A stretch of DNA of 64,000 nt from Symbiodinium natans (Eukaryota > Sar > Dinophyceae > Suessiales > Symbiodiniaceae): contig CAJNDS010002423.1 in assembly GCA_905221605.1 (NCBI GenBank), forward strand, positions 76,001 through 140,000, given 5' to 3'. The translations under genes were made by a program, and so were the position numbers. Position 1 is the stretch's first letter; every line of letters begins with the position of its first letter. The notes under the pieces were generated by a model that was not told where the DNA came from, did not search any database, and saw only the letters and a list, made by a program, of their open reading frames with translations. Positions 32,443 to 43,524 of the stretch are shown here, piece after piece.

Positions 32443-32543
32443 TAGGCATCAAAAAAAAAAAAATAAGCATCAAAAAGAAAAATAATAGGGATCAATAAAA
32501 AAATAATAAGGATCAAGAAAAAATAAGCCATCCGGCCCACATG

Positions 32544-32745
32544 CGTGGTCCTCTGGTCCCGTGGTCCTCTGGTCCCGTGGTCCTCTGGTCCCGTGGTCCT
32601 CTGGTCCCGTGGTCCTCTGGTCCCGTGGTCCTCTGGTCCCGTGGTCCTCTGGTCCCGTGGTCCTCTGGTGCCGTGGTCCGTGGTCCCCTGGTCCTGTGGT
32701 CCCCTGGTCTTGTGGTCCCCTGGTCCTCTGGTCCTCTGGTCTGCT
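32544..32745. repeat. 16-bp VNTR
   Basis: About eight exact copies of GTGGTCCTCTGGTCCC, then diverged copies. Open in several frames because it lacks stops; not a gene. Confidence 0.92.
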
Positions 32746-32779
32746 TGTCTGTCCGCCTGGTCCTGCGGGTCCTAGGTGT

Positions 32780-33476
32780 ATAAATAAATAATTAAATTAA
32801 ACAAATAAATAAAAATCAATAAATATATATTATATACACACACGATAGTGAAGGTCAACGTGTGTGTATATCTATGTATGTATGTATGTGCATATATATA
32901 TATACATATTACATAATACACATTACATTACACATGACCTATTATATATTATACATTATATATTATATATTATATATTATGTATTATGTATCATGTATTA
33001 TGTATTATGTATTATGTATTAATTATGTATTATGAATTACATATTATGTTTTATGTTTTATGTACTATGTATTATGAATTATATATTATATGCTTTATAT
33101 TCTGTATTCTGTACTATTTATATTATGTATTCTGTATTATGTATTATGTATTATGTATTGTGTATTATGTATTATGTATTATGTATTATGTAGTATGTAT
33201 TGTATATTTGTTATGTCTTATGTACTATGTATTCTGTATTATACATTATATATAATATATCATATTATATACTATAATATACATATATATATTATAGTAT
33301 ATATTATATGATATATATATATATATTATATTATATATTATATTATATTATATTATATTATATATTATATTATATTATTATAATTATATTATATTATATT
33401 ATATTATATCATATATATATATTATATATAATTATATTATATATATATATTATGTTATGTATATGTATATATATAT
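32780..33476. repeat. TA-rich microsatellite cluster
   Basis: TATG/TATTATG and ATATT-type repeats over 700 bp; no gene. Confidence 0.92.
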
Positions 33477-33780
33477 GGTCACCCCCCCCCCCCCATGATC
33501 TAGGTTTTGCTTTGTCCCTATAAAAACCCTCGTAAATACCGATTAAAATGACATGCTGGCTATGCTAGGCGATGTCCTGTTTTTGCACGTCTAGTCCTAT
33601 GCGAGAAAACCTGTAAATAGTGAAAAACGCGTGTGTTTAGCACTACTTCCACATCACCACATAAAAAAACACCCCAAAAACACAGGAAAATGCAATTTGG
33701 AAAAACATGTCTATGAATTATTTGCATAGGACAGGCTTATAAACACAGAATTGTATGCAAAAAACACTTCTTTTTTGCAG

Positions 33781-34318
33781 AATTTGCAAATTTTGACACA
33801 AATCCAAAAATCCAAAAATCCAAAAACTCAAAACCATGGAGCCGGGAGGCCGCCTTTTTTGGATTTTTTGGTTTTCTCGAGGTTTTTTTTGGTTTTTTTT
33901 GGAAAAATCCAAAAAAACCATGTTTTTTTTTGGATTTTACTTGCTCCTGGCCTCAAAAACCTAAAAAACACATGGTTTTTTTTTGATTTTGAGTGAAAAT
34001 CCAAAAAAACCCTCGTGTTTTTTTGGATTTCAGGTGCTCCTGGTCTCAGAAACTAAAAAAACACATGGTTTTTTTGGATTTTCACTCAAAATCCAAAAAA
34101 AAACATGTGTTTTTTAGGTTTTTGAGGCCAGAAGCAAGTAAAATCAAAAAAAAAACATGGTTTTTTTTGGATTTTTCCAAAAAAAACCAAAAAAACCTCG
34201 AGAAATCCAAAAAATCCAAAAAAGGCGGCCTCCCGGCTCCATGGTTTTGAGTTTTTGGATTTTTGGATTTTTGGATTTTTGGATTTTTGGGTTTTTTTTT
34301 TCTCGCAAATTTTGCAAA
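33781..34318. repeat. Large palindrome (about 540 bp)
   Basis: Left arm about 33,781-34,010 and right arm about 34,069-34,318 are near reverse complements, sharing CATGGAGCCGGGAGGCCGCC and TTGCTCCTGGCCTC-type words, around a 58-bp spacer. A/T homopolymer-rich. Encoded frames repeat Trp-Ile-Phe-Gly-like words and are not real proteins. Confidence 0.85.
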
Positions 34319-34439
34319 AAATGCTTTTCTTGTATAAAGAATGTGTATTGTTATACGTTGTTTCTGCTAATGTGACTGCCTTGCACACACACAGAGAAAA
34401 GCACACAAACACACCCACCATTCGCTTTTTTTCAATTCA

Positions 34440-36290
34440 GCCTATTCGGTATGCAGGGCGTGGCGTTAACATGTAAAGTTCCATTGGATTTAATTACGAA
34501 TGAGGCTTAGAAGAGGATGTCTTGGGATGTGGCGTCTTAATATGAAAAGTAATAAAAAAAGAAATAGAGAGGGTTTCTTAGGGTGTGGTTCTTTTGAGGA
34601 TGTGGACCTGCAATTCAAAAGTCTAATTGGACTTAAAAAAGAGTGGGGCTTCGAAGAGGATGTCTTGGGGTGTGGCCTCTTAATTTAAACGTCTATTTAA
34701 GTGGAATCACAAAGGAAGTCCAGTTGAGGATTTCTTAGGGTGTGGTGTTTTAGTGCAAACCTCAAATTACATTTCATTACGAAGCGGGGCCAGAGGAGAC
34801 TTTCACAGGGTGTGGTCGGTAAAATAAAATTCCAAAGAGGTAGTAACGAATGAGGCTTAGAAGGGCGTGGCCTCTTAATTGTTTTACTTGGTTTGGTTTT
34901 ACGAACGAAGCTGTGGCTTTACCATACACAGGTCTTAGGGTGTGGCCTTTGAAATTCTGTCCAAAGGGGTGTGGCCTCTAAACTTAAAATTCAATTTAAG
35001 TGGAATTCCAAACGAGTCCAGATGAGGATTTCTTAGGGTGTGGCGTTTTAATACAAACCTCAAATAACATTTTAGTATGAAGCGAGGCCAGGGGAGAATT
35101 TCATAGGGTGTGGTCTGCAAAATAGAATTCCAAATAGGTATTAACCAATGAAGCTTAGAAGAGGATGTCTTGTGGCGGGGCCTCTTAATTTGTTTGTTTG
35201 ACTTGGGTTTAATTTACTAACGAAGCTATGGCTTTATCATATACAAGTCTATTGACATTTCACTAATAGGCACCAGAAGAGGATTTCATAGGGTCTAGCG
35301 GTTAAATATGGAATTGTAAGTACATTCAAATACGAATGGGGGCTCATGATATAAATTTCTGTCCAAGAGTTACATACGAACCTAGCCTAGGTCAGAACTT
35401 CTTAGGGTGTGGGCTTCTTACCTAGAATTATAAACTTCTTCCGAGATTCTGTTACGAACAGGCCCCAGAATGGTGTGGCTTTTTTTAATACAAGCATCTT
35501 GGCAAATCGAAAATAAGTCTAATTACAAACGAAGGTATAATGAGGATTTCTTGGCGTGTGGCTTTGTAATACAGAATTCTAATTAATCTTCATTACAAAT
35601 AGGGGCCAGAAAGGGATTTCATAGGGTATAGTCTGCAATATAGAATTCTAACTCGGTTTCATTGCGAGGAGGATGTCCTGGGGTTGGCCTCTGAATATAC
35701 ACTTGCTTTACTTGGGTTCAATTACGAACGAAGCCCAGAAGAGGATTTCTTAGGGTGTGGCCTTACAATATGAAATCAAATTGCGTTTCATTACGTATGG
35801 GGCCAGCGAAAGATTTCACAGGGTGTGGGAAAAACAAAAATGTTTTAAATAGGTATTAATCAATGAGGCTTAGAAGAGGATGTCTTGGGGCTGGGCCTCT
35901 TAATATGTTTTTTTACTTGGGTTAATTACGAACGAAGCTGTGGCTTTATCAGACACAAGTCTACTGAAATTTCATTAAGAGGGCCCAGAAGAGGATTTCA
36001 TAGGGTGTGGCCTTTAAGTATAGAATTCTTTTCGTAGGGTGTGGGCTTCTTATGTAGAAGCATTTTCTCAATAAAATAGGAAGGAAGCCCAGATGAGGAT
36101 TTCTGAGGCTGTAACCTCTGCATATAAAGCTCTTGTGAGATTTTGTTACGGACAGGTAGGCCCCAGAAGAGGATTTCATAGGGTGCGGCTTTTAATTGGC
36201 AAATTTAGATTTCTAAAAAAATTTTACTACGAATGAGGCCAGTGGCCTTTTAATTTTCATTCCGACTTAGGTTTAAATCTCGCTTCGATG
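34440..36290. repeat. Degenerate tandem repeats, about 90-120 bp unit
   Basis: Recurring words GAAGAGGATTTCTTAGGGTGT, GGCCTCTTAAT and TTACGAA spaced roughly 70-120 bp over 1.8 kb. Old satellite-like array; no gene seen. Confidence 0.75.
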
Positions 36291-36333
36291 GGCCCGAAAG
36301 GCCTTTCGACCTAGATCATGGGGGGGGGGGTGA

Positions 36334-36335
<2 letters not shown>

Positions 36336-36370
<35 letters not shown>

Positions 36371-36860
36371 TGTATACATATTATATATTAATATTATATT
36401 ATATACATTTTATATTAGATATATACAATACATCTATTTATATACAATACATTATAACATCATGGGTATATGTATATATATATATACTTATATTTATATA
36501 TATATATATATATATACCATTTATATTTATATTTTCATATTGTTGTATATTATATGATATATGTATGTATATAAATAAGTAAATATAATTATAATAAATA
36601 AATGAATATATATATATATATTGTATATATATATATCGCTATTGTATATTATATGTCATATATTGCATATCATATATTGTATATTGTATATTATATACTG
36701 CATATAATGCATAATATAAAGTATATAATATATAAGATATACTGTATACATAATCTACAATATATAAAATATATAATATTATTTATTTTTAATTAGTTTA
36801 TTATTTATTATTCATTATATAGTATATTTTATATATTATGTAGTATGTATTATGTATTGT
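36336..36860. repeat. TA-rich microsatellite cluster
   Basis: TATATA and TATAT/ATAT variants; no gene. Confidence 0.92.
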
Positions 36861-36863
36861 TCT

Positions 36864-37545
36864 TTGAAGCCATTGGAATGCAAAGAAAATGGAAGTTTTT
36901 TGCTTAAAACATGTAGAAGTAGAGTTTTTCCGATGGAAACATAGAGATAATAGAGGATTTCTCATGAAAACGTGATGACAGTAGACGTTTTCTTGTGGGA
37001 GTATGAAGAAATAGAGGCTTTCCCATTGAAAGATCGAGAAAATAGAAGGTTTTCCAACCACTACCACCACTTCTACGCATCGTGCGAACATTGTTTGCAA
37101 ATGGGGGGGGCTGCGCCCCCCCCAAACCCCCCGCTGTTTTTTTAAGCTGTGCAAAGCGTGCTGCAAAGCCAAGTGGGGGGGGGGGGCTGCGCCAACCCCA
37201 ACCCCCCCGCGTTTTTATCAAGCTGTGCCACTGCAAAGCGTGCTTTATGAATCTTGTTGAAGCCATTGGGATACTACAAAGTTTAAGTTTTTCTTAAAAT
37301 ATATGGAAATAGAAGTTTTCCGATGGAAACATAGAGATGATAGAGGTTTCCTATGAAAACGTGAAGAAAATAGAGGTTTTCTTGTGGGAATATGAAGAAA
37401 TAGAGGTTTTCCTATTAAAAGATCGAGAAAATAGAAGGTTTTCCAACCACTACCACCACCCACTACGACCCATCGTGCGAGCATTGTGTTTGCAAATGGG
37501 GGGGGGGGGACTGCGCCCCAACCCCCCCCCGCCCCCCCGCTGTAT
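36864..37545. repeat. 393-bp tandem duplication
   Basis: A unit starting TTGAAGCCATTGG at 36,864 recurs at 37,257, with shared CGATGGAAACATAGAGAT and AAAGATCGAGAAAATAGAAG. Each copy ends in a G-run/CTGCGCCCC/C-run hairpin. The unit is not related to the surrounding telomere-like DNA; origin unknown. Confidence 0.85.
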
Positions 37546-37646
37546 TCCAAGAGGAAAATGGGTTAATTTTTTTTTGATGCTTATTTCTTTTTTTTGATCC
37601 CTTGGGGTTATTTTTTTTGATGCTAATTTTTTTTTGATCCTTCACC

Positions 37647-37660
37647 CCTTGAACCCGGCA
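37647..37660. repeat. 14-bp direct repeat, right flank of AT-rich island
   Basis: CCTTGAACCCGGCA, second copy of 32,429-32,442. Confidence 0.75.
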
Positions 37661-38113
37661 GTTTATGGCTCAGCCCTCCGAGGGCTTCAAGTCTTTGTAG
37701 CCCAAAGGGGGGGCGCTCCAGCCTCTTTAGGGTTTAGGGTTTAGGGTTTAGGGTTTAGGGTTTAGGGTTTAGGGTTTAGGGCTTGGTAGGGGTTCGATGT
37801 TGATCAAAGATGTGTAGGGGAAATGGCCTCTAGGCTTGCTTCATGGGCGGTATAGTGTAGCACGGGACCTTAAATTATCTCACATATCGTCCCCGTATCA
37901 TGAGTCCCTAGAGAAGAATGCATGATAGTAGCCCCTGTGTTAGGGCAGCAGGACTAGGGCTAAGTAAGTTTGTGACGGATTTCATGCGGAGTACGGTTTG
38001 GGGTACGAAAAGGGTGTTGGGGCTCAGTGCCCTGGCCCCATGTCATCAACACCCGAACGAACTGGTGAGGCACGGTGACGTTTGCCACCAGCAAGACAGA
38101 GGCGAGCGGAGTA

Positions 38114-38312
38114 CCTTAAACCCTAAACCCCTAGCCCCTAAACCCTAAACCCTAAACCCTAAACCCTAAACCCTAAACCCTAAACTCTAAACCCCAAACC
38201 CCAAATTCCTCAACCCAAAGTCCAAAACCCAAAGCCCAAAACCCTAAACCCTAAACCCTAAACCCTAAACCCTAAACCCTAAACCCTAAACCCTAAACCC
38301 TAAACCGAAAGC
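38114..38312. repeat. CCCTAAA array
   Basis: About 20 units with a short degenerate middle, upstream of the candidate exon at 38,327. Confidence 0.88.
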
Positions 38313-38326
38313 CCTAAACCCTGAAG

Positions 38327-39602
38327 GGGCTCGGCATGGTGGTGAGCATCCAGGGGCCGTGTTTCAGCAGAAAGCCCAAACCTTACGGTTTAGGGTTTAG
38401 GATTTAGGGTTTGGGGTTTTAGGGTTTAGGGTTTAGGATTTAGGGTTTAGGGTTTAGGGTTTAGGATTTAGGGCTTAGGGTTTAGGGTTTAGGATTTAGG
38501 GTTTAGGGTTTTGGGGTCTTAGGTCCCGCCCTCCCCCCAGCGATGGCCTCGATGTTGCAACCTTGCTGGTTTAGGGTTTAGGGTTTAGGGCTTAGGGCTT
38601 AGGGCTTAGGGCTTAGGGTTCAGACTGCTTCTTTGGAAGAAATGCGTCAATGCCATGTTCAGAAGGGTCTGAAGCGATGACCAAAGCAAGCCGAGCTACT
38701 CGAACAAGAGCTCAACAGCAAAAGTCCGAGCGCTAAGTCCCAAAATCTATAAACCCACAAGCCCTAAACCCGTGGGCTTCGCAAACCCGTACTCCAACAC
38801 CTACCCGACTTCTAGCGCCCCAAGAGGCTGCAGGCCTAAAACCCTGAATCCGAAACCCTAAACCCTAAACCCTAAACCCTGGTGGAAAGGGGCCCTAAAA
38901 CCGCAAACACGAAGCGCCATGCAGGGCAGCATGACCAGCTCAATGAGCATCACGAAGCTGATGCGCCGATCCGCGCGCAGGGCGAGTTTGTCAACTGTCA
39001 GGGCTTCCAGTAAGCTCCACAAAGTTTTATTGTCCTTATCCCCATGACCCTAGAGGTATACAAAAGGGAATCCCAGCTCTAATCATCCTTAAACTATGTT
39101 CCAACTTTCTGGAGTTTACTGTAAGAGATGGGGTTCGGGCTGAGTAGGAGTCTTCTTCGTCATTCTGATCATTGTCAATATTAATATTATCTTATCTTAT
39201 CTCTGGGGATTTGAGTAGGAGTGTTTTAGTGTTATTTCTTATTCTTACTGACTGTTTATTGTTATTGCTGATGTTAGTAAGAGATGTTTCTGTTGTTGTT
39301 CTTGTTCTTATTCTGATACATATGGGGGTTTACGAAAATGACCCCTTACAAAACGGACCCCAAGAAAGTACCCCTGATATCGTACATCCCCATATCTGTG
39401 GTTTTGGGCCTGAGCCCGAAGCCCTAAACCCGAAACCCTAAACCGTAAACCCTAAACCCTAAACCCTAAACCCTAAACCCGAAACCCTATGAACCCCAAA
39501 CCCCAAACCCGAGCAAGAAGTTGTGATTGCCAGGCATCGGTGGTGTCCAACACAGTCTCGCAGACCAGCAGCACCACAGCCAGTGCAGCGCTCAAGATGA
39601 AG
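38327..39602 (+). CDS. Exon chain I, unknown protein fragment
   Basis: 38327-38387 (GLGMVVSIQGPCFSRKP), a short piece at 38541-38568, and an ambiguous coding-like stretch 38624-38736 with competing frames. 38925-39009 reads GSMTSSMSITKLMRRSARR and continues to the strong donor GTAAGC. 39534-39602 reads ASVVSNTVSQTSSTTASAAL, then a GC donor. The 38,925 exon is the best supported; it is followed by a palindromic element that acts as intron (39,010-39,125). Function unknown. Confidence 0.4.
39010..39125. mobile_element. Introner-like palindromic element, family 2 copy 1
   Basis: Starts GTAAGCTCCACAAAGTTTTA and ends ACTTTCTGGAGTTTACTGTAAG, so its ends are both inverted copies and GT/AG splice sites. 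It shares AATCATCCT, ATGTTCC and ACTTTCTGGAGTTTACTGTA with 54,415-54,525. Confidence 0.65.
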
Positions 39603-39759
39603 GCTTCAGGCCTTGCCATATCTGCTATTTGCTTAAGAACGCCCAGTTTTTTTGCAGATATTCTTCCTTATAAGGGTAATGTAGGGATTTTATCCTTAGT
39701 TTTTAGGCAGCTGATTCTGGTGATTCTCTCGCCTTCTGCTGGGGCTCCGCGTGCTACCC

Positions 39760-42372
39760 GCTGATGATGCTCATGATGCTCGACTCGTGCTGTGGCTGCG
39801 GCACTCAACTGTGCAGCTGGAGCTCATGATGCTCGCCTTTGGCTGGGCGTTCTGTGTTCGGCTGTGCAGCTGATACTCCGGATGCTCGCCTTCATCTGCG
39901 GTTGTCAGTGCGCAGCAGATGCTCATGGTGCTTGTCTTCGGGTGGCGTTCCGATGCTCATGATGCTCGGCCTTTGCATGGGTTCCCCTGCAGATGTGCAG
40001 CTGATGCTCTTGGTGCTCGCCGTACTCGTATGATGCTGATGCTGGCTTTTGCTGGATTCCTGCTTTAGATGCACAGCTGATGCTCCCCTTGTGCAGCTGA
40101 TGCCAACAATGCTCACCTTCTGCTGGGCTCCTGCGATTACGAATGGAGCTGGTGTCCATGATGCTCGCCTTTGGTCTGGTCTTCCCGCGTTTGCGTGGAC
40201 AGCTGATGCCCATGATGCTCGCCTTTGGCTGGTCTGCCCGCGTTTGGGTGGACAGCTGATGCCCATGATGCTCGCCTTTGGTCTGGTCTTCCCGCGTTTG
40301 GGTGGACAGCTGATGCCCATGATGCTCGCCTTTGGCTGGTCTGCCCGCGTTTGGGTGGACAGCTGATGCCCATGATGCTCGCCTTGGGCTGGTCTTCCCC
40401 CGTTTGGGTGGACAGCTGATGCCCATGATGCTCGCCTTGGGCTGGTCTTCCCGCGTTTGGGCCGACAGCTGATGCCCATGATGCTCGCCTTTGGCTGGTC
40501 TTCGCGCGTTTGGGCCGACAGCTGATGCCCATGATGCTCGCCTTGGGCTGGTCTTCACGCGTTTGGGTGGACAGCTGATGCCCATGATGCTCGCCTTTGG
40601 CTGGTCTTTTCTCGTTTGGGCCGACAGCTGATGCCCATGATGCTCGCCTTGGGCTGGTCTTCCCGCGTTTGGGTGGACAGCTGATGCCCATGATGCTCGC
40701 CTTTGGCTGGTCTTGACGCGTTTGGGCCAACAGCTGATGCCCATGATGCTCGCCTTGGGCTGGTCTTCCCACGTTTGGGTGGACAGCTGATGCCCATGAT
40801 GCTCGCCTTGGGCTGGTCTTCCCGCGTTTGGGTGGACAGCTGATGCCCATGATGCTCGCCTTTGGTCTTCCCGCGTTTGGGCCGACAGCTGATGCCCCAT
40901 GATGCTCGCCTTGGGCTGGTCTTCCCGCGTTTGGGTGGACAGCTGATGCCCATGATGCTCGCCTTTGGCTGGTCTTCCCGCGTTTGGGTGGACAGCTGAT
41001 GCCCATGATGCTCGCCTTTGGCTGGTCTACACGCGTTTGGGTGGACAGCTGATACCCATGATGCTCGCCTGTGGCTGGTCTTCACGCGTTTGGGCCGACA
41101 GCTGATGCCCATGATGCTCGCCTTGGGCTGGTCTTCCCGCGTTTGGGTGGACAGCTGATGCCCATGATGCTCGCCTTTGGCTGGTCTTCGCGCGTTTGGG
41201 CCGACAGCTGATGCCCATGATGCTCGCCTTGGGCTGGTCTTCCCGCGTTTGAGTGGACAGCTGATGCCCATGATGCTCGCCTTTGGCTGGTCTTCACGCG
41301 TTTGGGCCGACAGCTGATGCCCATGATGCTCGCCTTGGGCTGGTCTTCCCGCGTTTGGGTGGGCAGCTGATGCCCATGATGCTCGCCTTTGGCTGGTCTT
41401 CACGCGTTTGGGCCGACAGCTGATGCCCATGATGCTCGCCTTGGGCTGGTCTTCCCGCGTTTGGGTGGACAGCTGATGCCCATGATGCTCGCCTTGGGCT
41501 GGTCTTCCCGCGTTTGGGTGGACAGCTGATGGTCATGATGCTCGCCTTGGGCTGGTCTTCCCGCGTTTGGGTGGACAGCTGATGCCCATGATGCTCGCCT
41601 TTGGCTGGTCTTCACGCGTTTGGGCCGACAGCTGATGCCCATGATTCTCGCCTTGGGCTGGTCTTCCCGCGTTTGGGTGGACAGCTGATGCCCATGATGC
41701 TCGCCTTTGGCTGGTCTTCACGCGTTTGGGCCGACAGCTGATGCCCATGATGCTCGCCTTGGGCTGGTCTTCCCGCGTTTGGGTGGACAGCTGATGCCCA
41801 TGATGCTCGCCCTTGGCTGGTCTTCACGCGTTTGGGCCGACAGCTGATGCCCATGATGCTCGCCGGGTGGACAGCTGATGCCCATGATGCTCACCTTTGG
41901 CTGGTCTTCCCGCGTTTGGGTGGACAGCTGATGCCCATGATGCTCGCCTTTGGCTGGTCTACACGCGTTTGGGCTGACAGCTGATGCCCATGATGCTCGC
42001 CTTGGGCTGGTCTTCCCGCGTTTGGGTGGACAGCTGATGGTCATGATGCTCGCCTTTGGCTGGTCTTCCCGCGTTTGGGTGGACAGCTGATGCCCATGAT
42101 GCTCGCCTTTGGCTGGTCTTCACGCGTTTGGGCCGACAGCTGATGCCCATGATGCTCGCCTTGGGCTGGTCTTCCCGCGTTTGGGTGGGCAGCTGATGCC
42201 CATGATGCTCGCCTTTGGCTGGTCTTCCCGCGTTTGGGTGGACAGCTGATGCCCATGATGCTCGCCTTTGGCTGGTCTACACGCGTTTGGGCTGACAGCT
42301 GATGCCCATGATGCTCGCCTTGGGCTGGTCTTCCCGCGTTTGGGTGGACAGCTGATGCCCATGATGCTCGCC
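39760..42372. repeat. 53-bp minisatellite with 106-bp higher-order unit
   Basis: About 41 homogeneous units (40,200-42,370) of CAGCTGATGCCCATGATGCT plus a 33-bp remainder, preceded by about 440 bp of diverged units. Two monomer types (TTCCCGCGTTTGGGTGGA and TTCACGCGTTTGGGCCGA) often alternate, giving a 106-bp period. Because 53 is not a multiple of 3 and no frame of the unit has a stop, long open frames appear on both strands. These are not genes. Confidence 0.93.
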
Positions 42373-42669
42373 CGGTGAATCCAGAAGTCCTGACCCTAAG
42401 GCTTTGGATGTTCGGCCCAAACTTCGTACTCAAAACCATCAATCCCAAGCCCTCAACCCCAAGCCGTTTCGCGCCTACGGCCTAAACCCTAAACCCTAAA
42501 CCCCCAAACCTAAGCCCACCAACCACACTCACTAAACCCACTAAACCCAAACCCATGAAACCTACTAGACCCACAAAACCCACTAAACCCATTAAACCCT
42601 AAGCCCTCAACCCGAAGCCTTAAACCCTAGACCCTAAACCTATAAGCCCTAAACCCACAAAACCCCAAG

Positions 42670-42941
42670 ATCCTCCATCTGTGGAAAGCCCCAAACCCAG
42701 GTGAGCTCTTGGCGGCGGAGGCCGGGGTGCGGTTCTAGGATTTCATGTTTGGGATTTAGGGTTCAGGGTTTAGGGTTTAAGGCTTCGGGTTTAGGGTTTC
42801 GGGCTTAGGCCGGTCGAGGATCTAGGGTTGCCGGGTTCAATGGTGCTCGCGGATCCAGGGTTTCGGCGTTGTAGATGTTTCCGGGCTCCAAGATCAAAGG
42901 CTCGCCTGGGTTCTTGATAAAGTTTAAGCAGCTGAAGTGGA
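42670..42941 (+). CDS. Candidate exon pair
   Basis: 42670-42700 (ILHLWKAPNP, donor GTGAGC) and a second exon from 42,875. In matching phase the second reads DVSGLQDQRLAWVLDKV then TAA (42,925-42,927). In another frame it reads MFPGSKIKGSPGFLIKFKQL. I cannot decide between them. Confidence 0.38.
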
Positions 42942-42956
42942 GCCTTAAACCCTGAC

Positions 42957-43225
42957 CCTAACCCCTAGCCCCTAAACCCCTAAACCCCTGAACCCCTAAA
43001 CCCCTGACCCCCCCCCCCCCCCCCTAAACCCCTAACCCCTAAACCCCTAAACCCTAAACCCCCTAAACCCCTAAACCCCTAAACCCCTAACCCCTAAACC
43101 CCTAAACCCTAAACCCTAAACCTAAACCCCTAAACCCCTAAACCCCTAACCCCTAAACCCCTAAACCCCTAAACCCCTAAACCCCTAAACCCCCCCCCTA
43201 AAAATCCCTAAACCCCCCTAAACCC
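42957..43225. repeat. CCCCTAAA octamer array
   Basis: About 30 units, mostly the 8-bp CCCCTAAA variant with a few 7-mers and two C homopolymers. Confidence 0.9.
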
Positions 43226-43524
43226 CTAAACTCTGAACCCTCTCATGGCCGAAGGGCCGGAGCAAGTGGCCTGAACCCCGATGGTTTGTTCTTCAGCGCG
43301 TGGGGTGGTCATAACGGGTGATAGGGTCCTAGGGTTAGGGTTTGGGTTAGGGTTCAGGGTTTAGGGTTTAGGGTAGGGTCCTAGGGTTAGGGCTTGGGGT
43401 TTATGACAAGTCACCAGTTTCTGGGAAAACCGCAATGCAATTGGCCACTAAAGCCCAAAGCCCAGCTTAACAGAGGGTTCCCAGAACAACCCCCTCCCCG
43501 CTTTGATTAGGCTCCTCGCACCAG

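Larger units (their letters stand above)
33477..36340. mobile_element. Segment bounded by inverted GGTCACCCC...ATGATCTAGG ends
   Basis: GGTCACCCC(n)ATGATCTAGG at 33,477-33,504 reappears inverted as CCTAGATCATGGGG(n)TGAGC at 36,310-36,333. TATATA runs lie outside both ends, as expected of insertion into or by TA repeats. The inside holds the 540-bp palindrome and a degenerate tandem repeat array. Confidence 0.55.
32443..37646. mobile_element. AT-rich composite insertion, 5.2 kb
   Basis: A 5.2-kb block free of telomere-like repeats and much richer in A+T than its surroundings. Its ends carry inverted A/T-rich motifs (GCATCAAAAA...GGATCAAAAA on the left, TTTTTGATCC...TTTTTGATGC on the right). 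It is flanked by an exact 14-bp direct repeat. Inside are a 16-bp VNTR, TA-rich microsatellites, a TIR-bounded 2.9-kb segment and a 393-bp tandem duplication. No convincing protein gene; open frames are low-complexity. Possibly a large non-autonomous element or a transferred piece of AT-rich DNA. Confidence 0.6.

Noticed and set aside
32541-32791. Three overlapping Val/Trp/Ser-rich ORFs
   Set aside because: Product of the 16-bp VNTR in three frames.
32986-33523. Tyr/Ile-rich ORFs
   Set aside because: Translation of TA-rich microsatellite DNA.
39760-42372. CRISPR array
   Set aside because: Units are contiguous with no spacers and the genome is eukaryotic.
39892-42448. Long minus-strand ORFs with ...GISCPPKRGKTSPRRASWAS words
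   Set aside because: They come from a 53-bp minisatellite whose length shifts frame every unit; all frames are equally open.
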